From positions 186,001-250,000 of the forward strand of contig NZ_LIPW01000002.1 in NCBI RefSeq assembly GCF_001418345.1: DNA of 64,000 bases, given 5' to 3'. Each line of letters begins with the position of its first letter. Within the stretch, counting starts at the first letter, position 1. Source of the DNA: Pseudidiomarina woesei (GTDB lineage: Bacteria; Pseudomonadota; Gammaproteobacteria; Enterobacterales; Alteromonadaceae). Of the stretch, positions 31,985 to 40,379 are shown in pieces. Both the position numbers and the translations under genes were made by a program. The notes beneath the pieces are model-generated. The model saw nothing but the letters and a program-made list of their open reading frames with translations, did no database searches and was not told the origin of the DNA.

Positions 31985-32457
31985 TACTCGGTAACCGCTT
32001 TTGTGGCGTTCCAGTTCACAGCGCGCCACTGGCCGTTTTGCTTTTGCAGCACACCGGTATTGTAGAATCGCTGCGATGGTTCGTTGCTATCGACTGGGGT
32101 GAGTACCAAGGTGAAATTAACCAAAATCGCGTCGCCAAAGCGCTTAAATTCAAAGTTTTCACCGGTGTACCAGGCTGTTACTTCGCTTTTTTCTAGCGGC
32201 GGTGCGTCGCTGAACCCTTGCGCAAGTTCGGGCCAACCAAAGCGGGTGCCACTTGAACTGGTGTAGGTTAATTGCTCTGACCAAAATGCACGGTGGGCAG
32301 CGCTATCATTCACACTAGCGCCATACAAAAAGGTTTCAATGGCCTGTTGTACTTCTTGCTGAACTTCTTGTTGTACTTCGTTAGTTGCTTTCGCTTGCAC
32401 TGCGGTTTGGGCAAGCAGGCAGCCAAGCATCAGGCTAATTATTAAGAGGTTTTTCAT
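31984..32457 (-). CDS. Exported SnoaL/DUF4440-like protein
   Basis: The 157-aa precursor has a signal peptide (about 1-22, ending AVQAKA). A Gln/Glu/Val-rich triplication follows (QQEVQQEVQQ), then a NTF2-like fold of the nuclear-transport-factor/SnoaL type: AIETFLYGASVNDSAAHRAFWSEQLTYTSSSGTRFGW at the start and VNFTLVLTP...FYNTGVLQKQNGQWRAVNWNATKAV at the end. Such domains may bind small ligands or be catalytic; the exported form has no set role. The stop shares a base with the following GNAT start. Divergent from yjdM. Confidence 0.75.
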   Translation of the reverse strand: MKNLLIISLMLGCLLAQTAVQAKATNEVQQEVQQEVQQAIETFLYGASVNDSAAHRAFWSEQLTYTSSSGTRFGWPELAQGFSDAPPLEKSEVTAWYTGENFEFKRFGDAILVNFTLVLTPVDSNEPSQRFYNTGVLQKQNGQWRAVNWNATKAVTE

Positions 32458-32622
32458 TTTATTTTTCCACTGTATTTTTCTACGAAAGCGCGTTAAAAAG
32501 TCAGTGTTTTACTCTAATCGTTTTGCAGTAGTAACACTATCCTTTGATATCGATTTCTATTTCTGGATAAGAAGCGCTATGATCAGGCAACTGTTATCTG
32601 CCTAATGAAAAGAAGTAAAACG

Positions 32623-32961
32623 ATGAGCCTACCAAATTGCCCAAAATGTAATTCAAGTTATGTTTACGAAGACCAAGCGTTGTTGATTTGCCCCGAGTGT
32701 GCCTATGAGTGGAACCCCAACGAAGTTGCGGAAGAAACGGCTGTTCAGGTGAAAGACGCCAATGGTACGCCGTTAGCTGAAGGCGACAAGGTGACGTTAA
32801 TTAAAGACTTAAAAGTAAAAGGCTCGTCATTGGTGTTGAAAGTGGGCACCAAGGCAACCATTAAGCGCTTTGCCGATGGCGATCATGACATTGACTGCAA
32901 AGTGGATGGCGCCGGCGACATGATGTTGAAATCGCAGTTCGTAAAACGTCAAAGCAGCTAG
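32623..32961 (+). CDS. yjdM: YjdM/PhnA-family zinc-ribbon protein
   Basis: This 112-aa cytosolic protein is nearly collinear with E. coli YjdM (formerly PhnA). It has an N-terminal zinc ribbon (CPKC and CPEC, residues 5-8 and 25-28), then [27 protein letters not shown] and a C-terminal [10 protein letters not shown]...MLKSQFVKR segment. Despite the older name, a direct role in alkylphosphonate use is not established for the family. The ATG at 32623 gives the family length (about 111 aa) and has GAAG upstream; a frame from 32605 adds six residues. Confidence 0.93.
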   Translation: MSLPNCPKCNSSYVYEDQALLICPECAYEWNPNEVAEETAVQVKDANGTPLAEGDKVTLIKDLKVKGSSLVLKVGTKATIKRFADGDHDIDCKVDGAGDMMLKSQFVKRQSS

Positions 32962-33036
32962 ACTGTGGCGCACAGCAAACAGTGTTCAACAAGCGTTGTA
33001 CTAAGTTCTTTTGTATAAATAAATAACGAGAAAACC

Positions 33037-33783
33037 ATGAAAGTAGGCGTGTTTGACAGTGGGGTTGGCGGTTTAACCGTGGCCAAGTCGTTGCAGCAAA
33101 GCGGGCTGTTTAGCGAAATCACCTATTTTGGTGATACCGCTCGGGTGCCCTATGGTAATAAAGATAAAGCCACTGTAACGCGTTATGCACTTGAAGCGGT
33201 TGAGTTTTTTAACGGCGCCGATGTGGACTGTGTGGTGGTGGCCTGTAACACCGTGAGTGTGACGGCGCTGGAAGCCATGCAGCAATTTTCGAACAAGCCT
33301 GTTTATGGTGTGCTAGAGCCTGGGGTTATGGCGTTGCAGCAGCTCGGAACTGTCAGCAATAAAACGCGAGTGCTCATTATTGCCACGCGATCCACCATCA
33401 GCTCAGGGGCTTACCAAAAGCGCATTGACGCCCTTGGTGTGGGGCATATTGACGCCATAGCCACGCCGTTATTTGTGCCCATTGTGGAAGAAGCGCTGTT
33501 TGAAGGGCCGATATTGCAAGAAACCATGCGTCATTATTTCAGCCCGTTAACCAAACCCGATGTGGTGTTGTTGGGGTGCACGCACTTTCCATTAATTGCT
33601 GAGCAAATTGCACAGTATTTTGGTGGCGTTGCGGCCATTCATTCGGGTGAAGCTATGGTGGCGTGGCTACAACAAAACCTTGATTTACCCCAGCGTTTTG
33701 AGCAGACACCGATTCGTATTTTAGCTTCAGAAAATGTTGAGGCGGTAAAACGCACGGCAAAGCACTGGGGCTTGTCGCTTTAA
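33037..33783 (+). CDS. murI: Glutamate racemase
   Basis: The cofactor-independent racemase makes D-glutamate for peptidoglycan. VFDSGVGGLTV opens the protein (Asp7 and Ser8 bind substrate), DTARVPYGNK follows near residue 33, and the two catalytic cysteines are Cys70 in VVVACNT and the Cys of LLGCTHFPLI near residue 182. At 248 aa it is slightly short for the family (about 260-285), with nothing essential missing. It leads a plus-strand group with a LURP-one-type gene, a histidine phosphatase and a methyltransferase, but with gaps of 40 bp and less, so cotranscription is probable and functional linkage is not shown. Confidence 0.95.
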   Translation: MKVGVFDSGVGGLTVAKSLQQSGLFSEITYFGDTARVPYGNKDKATVTRYALEAVEFFNGADVDCVVVACNTVSVTALEAMQQFSNKPVYGVLEPGVMALQQLGTVSNKTRVLIIATRSTISSGAYQKRIDALGVGHIDAIATPLFVPIVEEALFEGPILQETMRHYFSPLTKPDVVLLGCTHFPLIAEQIAQYFGGVAAIHSGEAMVAWLQQNLDLPQRFEQTPIRILASENVEAVKRTAKHWGLSL

Positions 33784-33823
33784 CAACCATAACAATAAGA
33801 AAAATCAAAACTAGGAACCTCTT

Positions 33824-34315
33824 ATGGCTCGCACACTTACGTTTGCTACACGTATTGTTTCACTGTTGGGGCGTATTGATATTACTGACAGTTCATCTGA
33901 GCAATTGGCGTACTACGCTAAAGGTGAATTTGCTTTACTTAAACGGCGTTGGCGTATTTACGACCACAATAACCAAGAGCTGATGCAAATTCATCATAAA
34001 CGGTTGGCTATACGACCGACGTTTGTGGTTTCGGGCCAGCTTGGGCCGATGACACTGCAACGCAAATTCTTTAGCTTGAAGCGTGAGTATTGGGTTACCG
34101 GTGGTCCCTATGAAGGCGCAGTTTTTAAAGGTAATTTGCTGGATTTAGCCTTTACCATTACGCGCAATAATCAACTGTTGGCGAAGGCTTCCGAAAAATT
34201 GTTATCTATTCGCGACACGCACAATGTTGAAGTGTTGACCGACAGCCATGACGATGAGCTTTTTACCGTGTTGGCGGTGGTGGCTATGCAGCTTGAGAAG
34301 AAGGCGTCGGATTAA
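33824..34315 (+). CDS. LURP-one-related / YxjI-like protein
   Basis: The 163-aa protein lacks signal peptide and membrane segments. Its repeated beta-strand pattern, with YYAKGEFALLKRRWRIYDHNNQELMQIHHK, PTFVVSGQLGPMTLQRKFFSLKREYWVTGG and FKGNLLDLAFTITRNNQLLAKASEK, is that of LURP-one-related proteins (tubby-like fold). In that family a scaffold or membrane/phospholipid-associated role has been suggested; no enzyme activity is known. The stop directly abuts the ATG of the histidine phosphatase gene, so the two are cotranscribed. Confidence 0.75.
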   Translation: MARTLTFATRIVSLLGRIDITDSSSEQLAYYAKGEFALLKRRWRIYDHNNQELMQIHHKRLAIRPTFVVSGQLGPMTLQRKFFSLKREYWVTGGPYEGAVFKGNLLDLAFTITRNNQLLAKASEKLLSIRDTHNVEVLTDSHDDELFTVLAVVAMQLEKKASD

Positions 34316-34858
34316 ATGGCCAATGCACTGTTGCGTACACTTGTTTGGGTGGTTATTTCTTTGGGGGTATTTGGCATGGCACATGCAGAAACTAATCAAA
34401 CACAAGCTCAAGCCGAGGCCGAAGCGAGCAGGGCTAGCCAAACCATTTATGTGTTTCGACATGCCGAGAAAGTAGCTAATAAGCCAGATCCTGAGCTATC
34501 TGAAAAAGGCCGGCGCCGCGCGGCAAACCTAGCTAAAGTGCTTAGCAAAGCAAGCATACAACGTATTTATGCGACCAAATATCAGCGCACTCAACAAACC
34601 GCGCAGCCGTTAGCAACGCAATTGAACCAAAGTGTTAACACCTATGCTGCCGGCGATAGTGTTGGTCTAATTCAAGCCATTCGCGCTTATGGACAAACGG
34701 CCGTAATCATTGGTCATAGTAATACCGTGCCCGATATAGTTCGCGCAGCCGGCGGTGATGCACCAGAGCTGTCAGAGAAAGACTACGGCGACTTGTTTGT
34801 GGTGCAAATTGTCGGTGGCAGAGTCACTACATTGCGCTTATTTATTCCTGCCGAATAA
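34316..34858 (+). CDS. Exported histidine phosphatase (SixA/phosphoglycerate-mutase family)
   Basis: This 180-aa precursor has a signal peptide (about 1-23, ending MAHAETNQ). It is followed by a compact histidine-phosphatase domain: YVFRHAEK with the phospho-accepting His, YATKYQRTQQTAQPLA with the second Arg, and VIIGHSNTVPDIVRAAG with the second His. The substrate is unknown. The signal peptide points to the periplasm, unlike cytosolic SixA. ATG starts immediately after the TAA of the LURP-one-like gene, and a methyltransferase gene begins 8 bp downstream. Confidence 0.88.
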   Translation: MANALLRTLVWVVISLGVFGMAHAETNQTQAQAEAEASRASQTIYVFRHAEKVANKPDPELSEKGRRRAANLAKVLSKASIQRIYATKYQRTQQTAQPLATQLNQSVNTYAAGDSVGLIQAIRAYGQTAVIIGHSNTVPDIVRAAGGDAPELSEKDYGDLFVVQIVGGRVTTLRLFIPAE

Positions 34859-34866
34859 GCAAGTTT

Positions 34867-36096
34867 ATGGTCGTTACTGAGGCGCTAAAGCGCTATGTTG
34901 AAACGCTTGCTAAATTTCGTGAATATTGGCAATTCGTTGCATTTTCGGCGGTCTGCGACTCGCCTGAAAATACCGACCCATTGTTAGCATTTGCTGCAAG
35001 CGATCTACGCCACGCACTTGAACACCTAAGCGATGATGAGGTTGAGCACCTTGATACCAATACTGACGCCTTAAATGCGTTTTTTGCTCCTTGGTTCAAC
35101 GACGTCATTGCGCTACCAACCATCACCAGCAATAACCAACTAAGCTCGTTCTCGCAGGAGGAACTGCCGTTTTGGTTGAGTAACGGTATTGGCGGGCGTA
35201 AATTGGCACAAATTCGTGCATTTTTAGGGCAAATTCCGGTTGTTTCTGGTACAGCCATTGAATGGTGCGCCGGAAAGGGGCATTTGGGCCGATTGTTGGC
35301 ATTTACCCGTGCCCAGCCGGTAGTTAGTGTGGAATGGCAAGCGCCGCTATGCCACGCGGGCCAGGCTCTGGCTGAAAACTTGCAACTTCACCAGCGCTTT
35401 GTGCATGCCAATGTCATGACCGATGCACAACGTTTGGCACCAGAATTCACCGAAGCCTCGCAAGCCTTCGCGCTGCATGCATGTGGCGATCTTCATCATG
35501 CCCTTATTGCACAAGCCGCCGCAGCGCATTGCGAGCAGATTTATATAGCGCCTTGTTGCTACCACTTAACGAAGCAAGTGCCATATCAAGGGTTATCCAA
35601 CGCAGCACAGCAGCAACTGCAACAGCAGCATCTTAGTTTCAGTGCGCATGACCTCAAGCTGGCAGTTCAAGCGCAAGTAACTGCGGGAGAACGAATAGCA
35701 AAGCTGCGCAAAACCGAAGTTCATTGGCGGCTGGCTTACCAATGTTGGCGTGAATCACTTACCAGTGATTCGTACTATAAACCGTTGAGTTCGGTGAATA
35801 AAAAGTGGTTTGCTGGCGGCTTTGCAGATTTTGCACAGTGGGCGGCACAACAACACCAGCTTGAGCTACCAGCGCAGTGTGACTGGCCTCGGTATTTAGC
35901 CGAAGGGCACCAGCGCATGCAGCGAGTGGCGCGGTTAGAATTATTACGCCATGTATTTCGACGCCCGCTAGAGTGTTTGTTGGTACTTGACCGAGCGGCT
36001 TGGCTAGAAGAGCTAGGTTATAACGTGACTGTTGCTGAGTTTTGCGACTACCAACAAACCCCGCGAAATTTTCTGCTAAAAGCGCAGCGATGTTAG
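34867..36096 (+). CDS. SAM-dependent methyltransferase, METTL25/Methyltransf_32-like
   Basis: This 409-aa soluble protein has an N-terminal helical region (1-100) and a class I methyltransferase core. WCAGKGHLGRLLAF (about 133-146) is the SAM-binding loop, VSVEWQAPLC follows at the end of strand 2, FALHACGDLHHALIAQA lies at about 200-216, and IAPCCYHLTK near 228. The combination GKGHLG, H-(A/T)-CGDL and CCYH is that of the METTL25/RRNAD1 group, in which the substrate is not firmly known. Bacterial members are little studied. The start has weak upstream signal (AAGCAAG). Placed after the histidine phosphatase gene by 8 bp. Confidence 0.8.
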   Translation: MVVTEALKRYVETLAKFREYWQFVAFSAVCDSPENTDPLLAFAASDLRHALEHLSDDEVEHLDTNTDALNAFFAPWFNDVIALPTITSNNQLSSFSQEELPFWLSNGIGGRKLAQIRAFLGQIPVVSGTAIEWCAGKGHLGRLLAFTRAQPVVSVEWQAPLCHAGQALAENLQLHQRFVHANVMTDAQRLAPEFTEASQAFALHACGDLHHALIAQAAAAHCEQIYIAPCCYHLTKQVPYQGLSNAAQQQLQQQHLSFSAHDLKLAVQAQVTAGERIAKLRKTEVHWRLAYQCWRESLTSDSYYKPLSSVNKKWFAGGFADFAQWAAQQHQLELPAQCDWPRYLAEGHQRMQRVARLELLRHVFRRPLECLLVLDRAAWLEELGYNVTVAEFCDYQQTPRNFLLKAQRC

Positions 36097-36184
36097 TTGT
36101 TGCGCGCGGAAGTTTGACGCTCATCAATATAATTTTTAGTGGCTCGACTACCATAAACTCATAAACCACATAAGGAGTAAGGTT

Positions 36185-36337
36185 ATGAGTGTATGGCGCG
36201 AGTTTTTTACTGACCCGGTTATTTTCTTTTCATTTACTGGCCTCGCAATCGTTGTCGGCTTGTGTGTTTTTTATGCCATCTTCTTTATTAAAAAAGCTGC
36301 AGAGGCAGAACTAGAGCAAAAATCGGGTTCTCATTGA
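36185..36337 (+). CDS. 50-aa single-pass membrane protein (DUF3149-like)
   Basis: A short gene with an excellent ribosome-binding site (AAGGAG seven bases before ATG) encodes MSVWREFFTDPVIFFSF followed by one hydrophobic helix and a charged tail KKAAEAELEQKSGSH. The N-terminal W..LF.DP.. motif, single helix and Lys-rich tail match the DUF3149 family of small gammaproteobacterial inner-membrane proteins, whose function is unknown. Orientation by the positive-inside rule puts the tail in the cytoplasm. It sits alone between the methyltransferase and catalase genes. Confidence 0.75.
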   Translation: MSVWREFFTDPVIFFSFTGLAIVVGLCVFYAIFFIKKAAEAELEQKSGSH

Positions 36338-36418
36338 TCAATTGCGAACTTGTTGGCGTAAGTTAGGGACTAATTCTAATCTTATTTAAATACTTCATTT
36401 AAGTGAAAGGAATGCCCG

Positions 36419-37462
36419 ATGAAACGTTTTCAAGTTGCATTATCGCCGGTGGCTTTCAAGTCATTAACTCTAGCGGTTATGTTTGCGCTGCCTACAACGG
36501 TTGTCGCACATAATCATTCCAAAGCTGAAGACGACCAGCGCTATGCGTTGCCAAAAAGTGCCACCGCGCAAGATTTCATTGCCATTTTTAAAGAGATTAA
36601 CGGTGAGCACCCTGGTATTCGCAAGGCACACGCACGTGGTGTTTGTGCGGTGGGAGCGTTTACTCCATCGACGGCAGCGAAACAGCGCTTCACCAGCCCG
36701 TTATTTCAAGTAGATAATGCGCCATTAACCCTGCGTTTTTCGATGGGCGGTGGTAACCCTAATGCCGATGAACGACGCGGAGCGCGCGGCGTAGGTATTC
36801 AGTTTGATTTGCCAAATAGTCAATCACATACCATTGCCGGTATTACTTCGCCGGTATTTTCAGGTGCCACCCCAAACCACTTTTTAGGCCTGCTGCAGTG
36901 GAACCTAAAAATGATGCGTGGTGAAGCAACCCGCGAAGATGTACAAAAATTTATGGCAGCGCACCCGTCAATGCAGCCAGCGATTGAATGGAATCGCGGG
37001 CGTACCCCGTCGGCTGAATACACATCGGCAACCTACTATGGTATTCATGCTTTTTGGGCAAATACCCAAGGTGATGCGGAAAAATTCCGTTGGCAATTGG
37101 TGCCGCAGGAGGGCGAGAAAAGCCTCACTAAAGAGCAAGTTGACTCTGGGCCAAAAAGCTTTTTGACTGAACGACTACTTGAGCGGGTGAAAAGCGACGG
37201 TTCGGTGACCTTCGATTGGCATTGGACTATTGGTGCGGCTGACGACCCAACCAATGATCCATCGGCCCAATGGCCAGCCGAGCGAGAGCAAGTTAACGTC
37301 GGCACCATTACGGTCACGAGTGCCGGTGGCGAGGCCTGTACTCCAATTAATTTCGACCCAGTGCGTGTTGCGCGTGGTATTCGCCCAAGTGACGACCCCG
37401 TGCTACCAATTCGCTCAGCGGCATATGCTATTTCATTTGGTAAACGCTTAAGTAATCAATAA
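36419..37462 (+). CDS. Exported catalase-family peroxidase
   Basis: The 347-aa precursor has a signal peptide (about 1-30, ending VVAHNHSK) and a minimal catalase fold. IRKAHARGVCAVGAF holds the distal catalytic His, RFSMGGGNPNADERRGARGVGIQFDL follows, then SPVFSGATPNHFLGLLQWN, and RSAAYAISFGKRL near the C-terminus has the proximal Tyr that binds heme. It is shorter than true catalases (about 480 aa) and resembles the SrpA/YdaA-type catalase-related peroxidases, which act mainly as peroxidases on organic substrates. The signal peptide suggests periplasmic peroxide defence. Convergent with the patatin gene, 4 bp between stops. Confidence 0.92.
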   Translation: MKRFQVALSPVAFKSLTLAVMFALPTTVVAHNHSKAEDDQRYALPKSATAQDFIAIFKEINGEHPGIRKAHARGVCAVGAFTPSTAAKQRFTSPLFQVDNAPLTLRFSMGGGNPNADERRGARGVGIQFDLPNSQSHTIAGITSPVFSGATPNHFLGLLQWNLKMMRGEATREDVQKFMAAHPSMQPAIEWNRGRTPSAEYTSATYYGIHAFWANTQGDAEKFRWQLVPQEGEKSLTKEQVDSGPKSFLTERLLERVKSDGSVTFDWHWTIGAADDPTNDPSAQWPAEREQVNVGTITVTSAGGEACTPINFDPVRVARGIRPSDDPVLPIRSAAYAISFGKRLSNQ

Positions 37463-37466
37463 TCAC

Positions 37467-38876
37467 TTAGTCGTTGTTCATACTGTCAAGCAGGCGTTGA
37501 AACTCTGAATTTTCTTCAAGTAACTCAACGCCTGCTGAGATTAACGCGTCAGCTTGTTCTTTATTTAGCGACAAGCTGGTTGGAATTTGATTAAAGAAAC
37601 TTCGCCGCTGCTGCTGTTGAATTCCTTCGAAACTTATCTCTACAAAATAGGGATCAATCGGTTCCCAAAACGACGATAGTTCGTCAGACCAACGTGCCAT
37701 GCTTCGACGAATTAGGCTAATTGTCGCTGCATTATATCGGTGCAGCTGTGTGTCAGTTACGGCGCTAATCGTTGATTCAATGTCAGGAATTTCATTCGTG
37801 TGTTCAATATTGTAACGTGGCTTTGTCGAAGCATTGACCGAAATAATAACCAAGCGCTTTGAAGGTTTACTACCAATGCGCTTCATAAAGTTGGTAATGC
37901 CGCCGCCAATTTCTACGAGCTCATAAAATGCCATTAAACCGAGGTTATCGGTAATACCGCCATCAACCAAATGAATGTATTGGCGCTCGTCTCTATTTTT
38001 ATAACTGCGCAGCGACGCAACAGTTTCCAATAGGTGCGGCGACAACTTGGCTTCGGCAATTTGCGATTCGTTTAATTCTTCTAGGTAATTTTGCGCTGCA
38101 TTAAAACAGCCTTTATGGTTTTTTAACACTACAGGGTTGAGCATAACGGGTACTGCTGAAGAAGCGGTAACTGCGCGTGAAATAGGGTAACTGGCAATAT
38201 TCGAGCACAACAAATCGAAATATTCTTGCACGAATGAAAACCGTATTCCGCCACCTAAGTCAGACGCGTTGATTAAAATGAGTGGGCCATTGCGTTTGTT
38301 CAAATCTGCAAAGGTTGCGCCTTTGAATAAGCGTTCTTCGTAAATACGCGTGGCAATATCGGTGCGGCCACGGTTCGAAAACCACAACACTGGACTAGCA
38401 ATACCGTAAACCCATTCCGACACGTAGTCGCGGCGCAAAAAGTCATCTTCAAAGTCATTAAATATTTTGTCGCCGTGCAGTCCAAAGTACGCCGCGGTAA
38501 AACTTCCGCCTGACACTGAGGTAATCATGTCCACTTCATCAAGTAAGCGAACCGACTTACCGTCAATAGTCACTTGGGTATCTCGTAGCCCTTCAAGCAC
38601 GCCATAAGATAAAGCTGCGGCGCGGCTGCCACCACCAGAAAAAGCCAGCACCAAGGTTATATCGTCCGAACGGTTATGTTCCGCAGCATAGTTAGCTAAC
38701 GAATAATTTTGTGGTGCTGCATCTTCCACTTGGGAATGGTTATCGATTGCGCCATAGGTGGCGCAACCAGATAGCGCTGTGACTAAAAAAAGAATAACGG
38801 AAACTTTATTAAGTACCAAGTTTGACACTTTATGCGCCTCGGCTTGCGGCTTTTCGGGCGGCGTTACGTGTGGCAT
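37467..38876 (-). CDS. Patatin-like phospholipase lipoprotein
   Basis: This 469-aa lipoprotein precursor has Cys38 in ALSGC after a late hydrophobic segment (about 24-37). The patatin domain has the oxyanion loop FSGGGSRAAALSYGVL (about 79-94), the nucleophile Ser122 in ITSVSGGSF, and the catalytic Asp in HLVDGGITDN. The nucleophile motif reads SxSxG (Ser120-Val-Ser122-Gly-Gly) and not GxSxG, a common variant in this subgroup. The role is probably hydrolysis of phospholipid acyl chains at the envelope. The start has AAGGAA five bases upstream. Confidence 0.9.
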   Translation of the reverse strand: MPHVTPPEKPQAEAHKVSNLVLNKVSVILFLVTALSGCATYGAIDNHSQVEDAAPQNYSLANYAAEHNRSDDITLVLAFSGGGSRAAALSYGVLEGLRDTQVTIDGKSVRLLDEVDMITSVSGGSFTAAYFGLHGDKIFNDFEDDFLRRDYVSEWVYGIASPVLWFSNRGRTDIATRIYEERLFKGATFADLNKRNGPLILINASDLGGGIRFSFVQEYFDLLCSNIASYPISRAVTASSAVPVMLNPVVLKNHKGCFNAAQNYLEELNESQIAEAKLSPHLLETVASLRSYKNRDERQYIHLVDGGITDNLGLMAFYELVEIGGGITNFMKRIGSKPSKRLVIISVNASTKPRYNIEHTNEIPDIESTISAVTDTQLHRYNAATISLIRRSMARWSDELSSFWEPIDPYFVEISFEGIQQQQRRSFFNQIPTSLSLNKEQADALISAGVELLEENSEFQRLLDSMNND

Positions 38877-39038
38877 AGTATTCCTTGTCTAATCTACAAA
38901 TAACTAAACTCAGTGTATAGCGAGTTCAAATGACTAGCTAGTTTCGAGCAATAATTACGCAATTTGATACGAAAATTCAGTTGCTAATTACACCAGTTGC
39001 ATTATGTTTAAAGTGTTTACATTGTTATTGGAGCCACT

Positions 39039-40379
39039 GTGTTCGTCACACGACCCAAACGGATAGTCTTTATTGTTGCTGTGCTCAGTTCATTGGCTCT
39101 GGCTTTAGTTTCAGTTGAATACTTTCATAGCTTAAATAAAGAGCGCGCCAAAGCCCACTATTTGAGTGAAACTCAGACAGAGTTTACCAAACTACGTGCC
39201 GATATTGAGTCAGAGATAAATTTAGCGATTTATAGCGCTTGGGGCTTTGCCAGCTACTTAACCTCGCATCCGACTAGTTCGCCCGCAGAATGGCAACGTT
39301 TGGCGCAAGATCTTATTGATCAAACCAAGTTCGTTCGTAACCTTGCAGTTGCTCCAAATAACATTATTGAATTTGTGTACCCGCTAAAAAATAATGAAGC
39401 TATCATTGGCTTTGATTATGATTCCATACCTGAGCAGCGAGACGCAGTTCGACGCGCTCAAGAAACGCAAAAAACTATTTTGGCCGGGCCGGTAAGCCTT
39501 ATTCAAGGCGGGCAAGGCTTAATTTATCGCATTCCGGTTTTCACCCATACCGATCAATCTCAGGAATATTGGGGAGTGATCGCCGTGGTGGTTGATGTGG
39601 AGGCTCTATTCGCCGAGGTTGGTCTGCATCGCATGGCTGAGCGCTACGACATTGCCATGCGTGGGCGTGACGGGCTTGGTGCACAAGGTGATATTTTTCT
39701 GGGCTCTGCAGATACCTTTACCAATGCTAACCTTACGGAGCGCGTGCGTTTTCCGAATGGTTACTGGCTGTTGGCCTTGGCAGCCGATGCCAATGAAGTA
39801 TTAACGTTTTGGCAGGAGCAAAGGGTTCGCCTCATCGGATATCCTTATGTGCTGGCGTTGTATATCATGCTCTTTACATTGTTTTTGTGGTATCGTGCCT
39901 CTTACGGTGAGGCCATGGTTGACCCATTAACGAACGTTGCGAATCGTCGTAAGGTTATGGAGCAACTGAATACCTTAGTGAATATTTACGGGCGACACCC
40001 AACCCCGTTCACAGTCGTCGTTATCGACATTGATCGCTTTAAGCAAATTAATGATCAATTTGGCCATCAGGCAGGCGATACCGTATTAAAATCGTTGGCT
40101 CACCGTATGTTGGTGAATACCCGCACGTCCGATTTAGTTGCCCGCATTGGCGGCGACGAGTTTTTGGTAGTGCTGATGGGGGTTGATAACCCGAAAATTA
40201 TCGCCGAGCAATGTAATAAACTTGCGCAAGCAATACGAGAGCCGGTGAGTTATAAATCGCAGCTAATTGAAGTGTCGGCCAGTTTAGGGCATGCCAGCTT
40301 TCCCGCTGATGGCGAAACCCTTGATGCGTTAATACACAGCGCCGATCATAAGATGTACAAACAAAAACGGAACGCATGA
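39039..40379 (+). CDS. CHASE-domain diguanylate cyclase
   Basis: This 446-aa inner-membrane receptor has membrane helix 1 (about 8-26), a periplasmic CHASE domain (about 55-230, including FVYPLKNNEAIIGFDYDSIP and GVIAVVVDVEALFAEVGL), helix 2 (about 265-285) and a GGDEF domain (about 295-446). The active-site motif GGDEF is near residue 371 and the inhibitory site RTSD precedes it at the canonical five-residue distance. CHASE senses small extracellular molecules. The start is GTG with GGAG five bases upstream. The stop overlaps the next GGDEF gene by four bases. Confidence 0.94.
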   Translation: MFVTRPKRIVFIVAVLSSLALALVSVEYFHSLNKERAKAHYLSETQTEFTKLRADIESEINLAIYSAWGFASYLTSHPTSSPAEWQRLAQDLIDQTKFVRNLAVAPNNIIEFVYPLKNNEAIIGFDYDSIPEQRDAVRRAQETQKTILAGPVSLIQGGQGLIYRIPVFTHTDQSQEYWGVIAVVVDVEALFAEVGLHRMAERYDIAMRGRDGLGAQGDIFLGSADTFTNANLTERVRFPNGYWLLALAADANEVLTFWQEQRVRLIGYPYVLALYIMLFTLFLWYRASYGEAMVDPLTNVANRRKVMEQLNTLVNIYGRHPTPFTVVVIDIDRFKQINDQFGHQAGDTVLKSLAHRMLVNTRTSDLVARIGGDEFLVVLMGVDNPKIIAEQCNKLAQAIREPVSYKSQLIEVSASLGHASFPADGETLDALIHSADHKMYKQKRNA

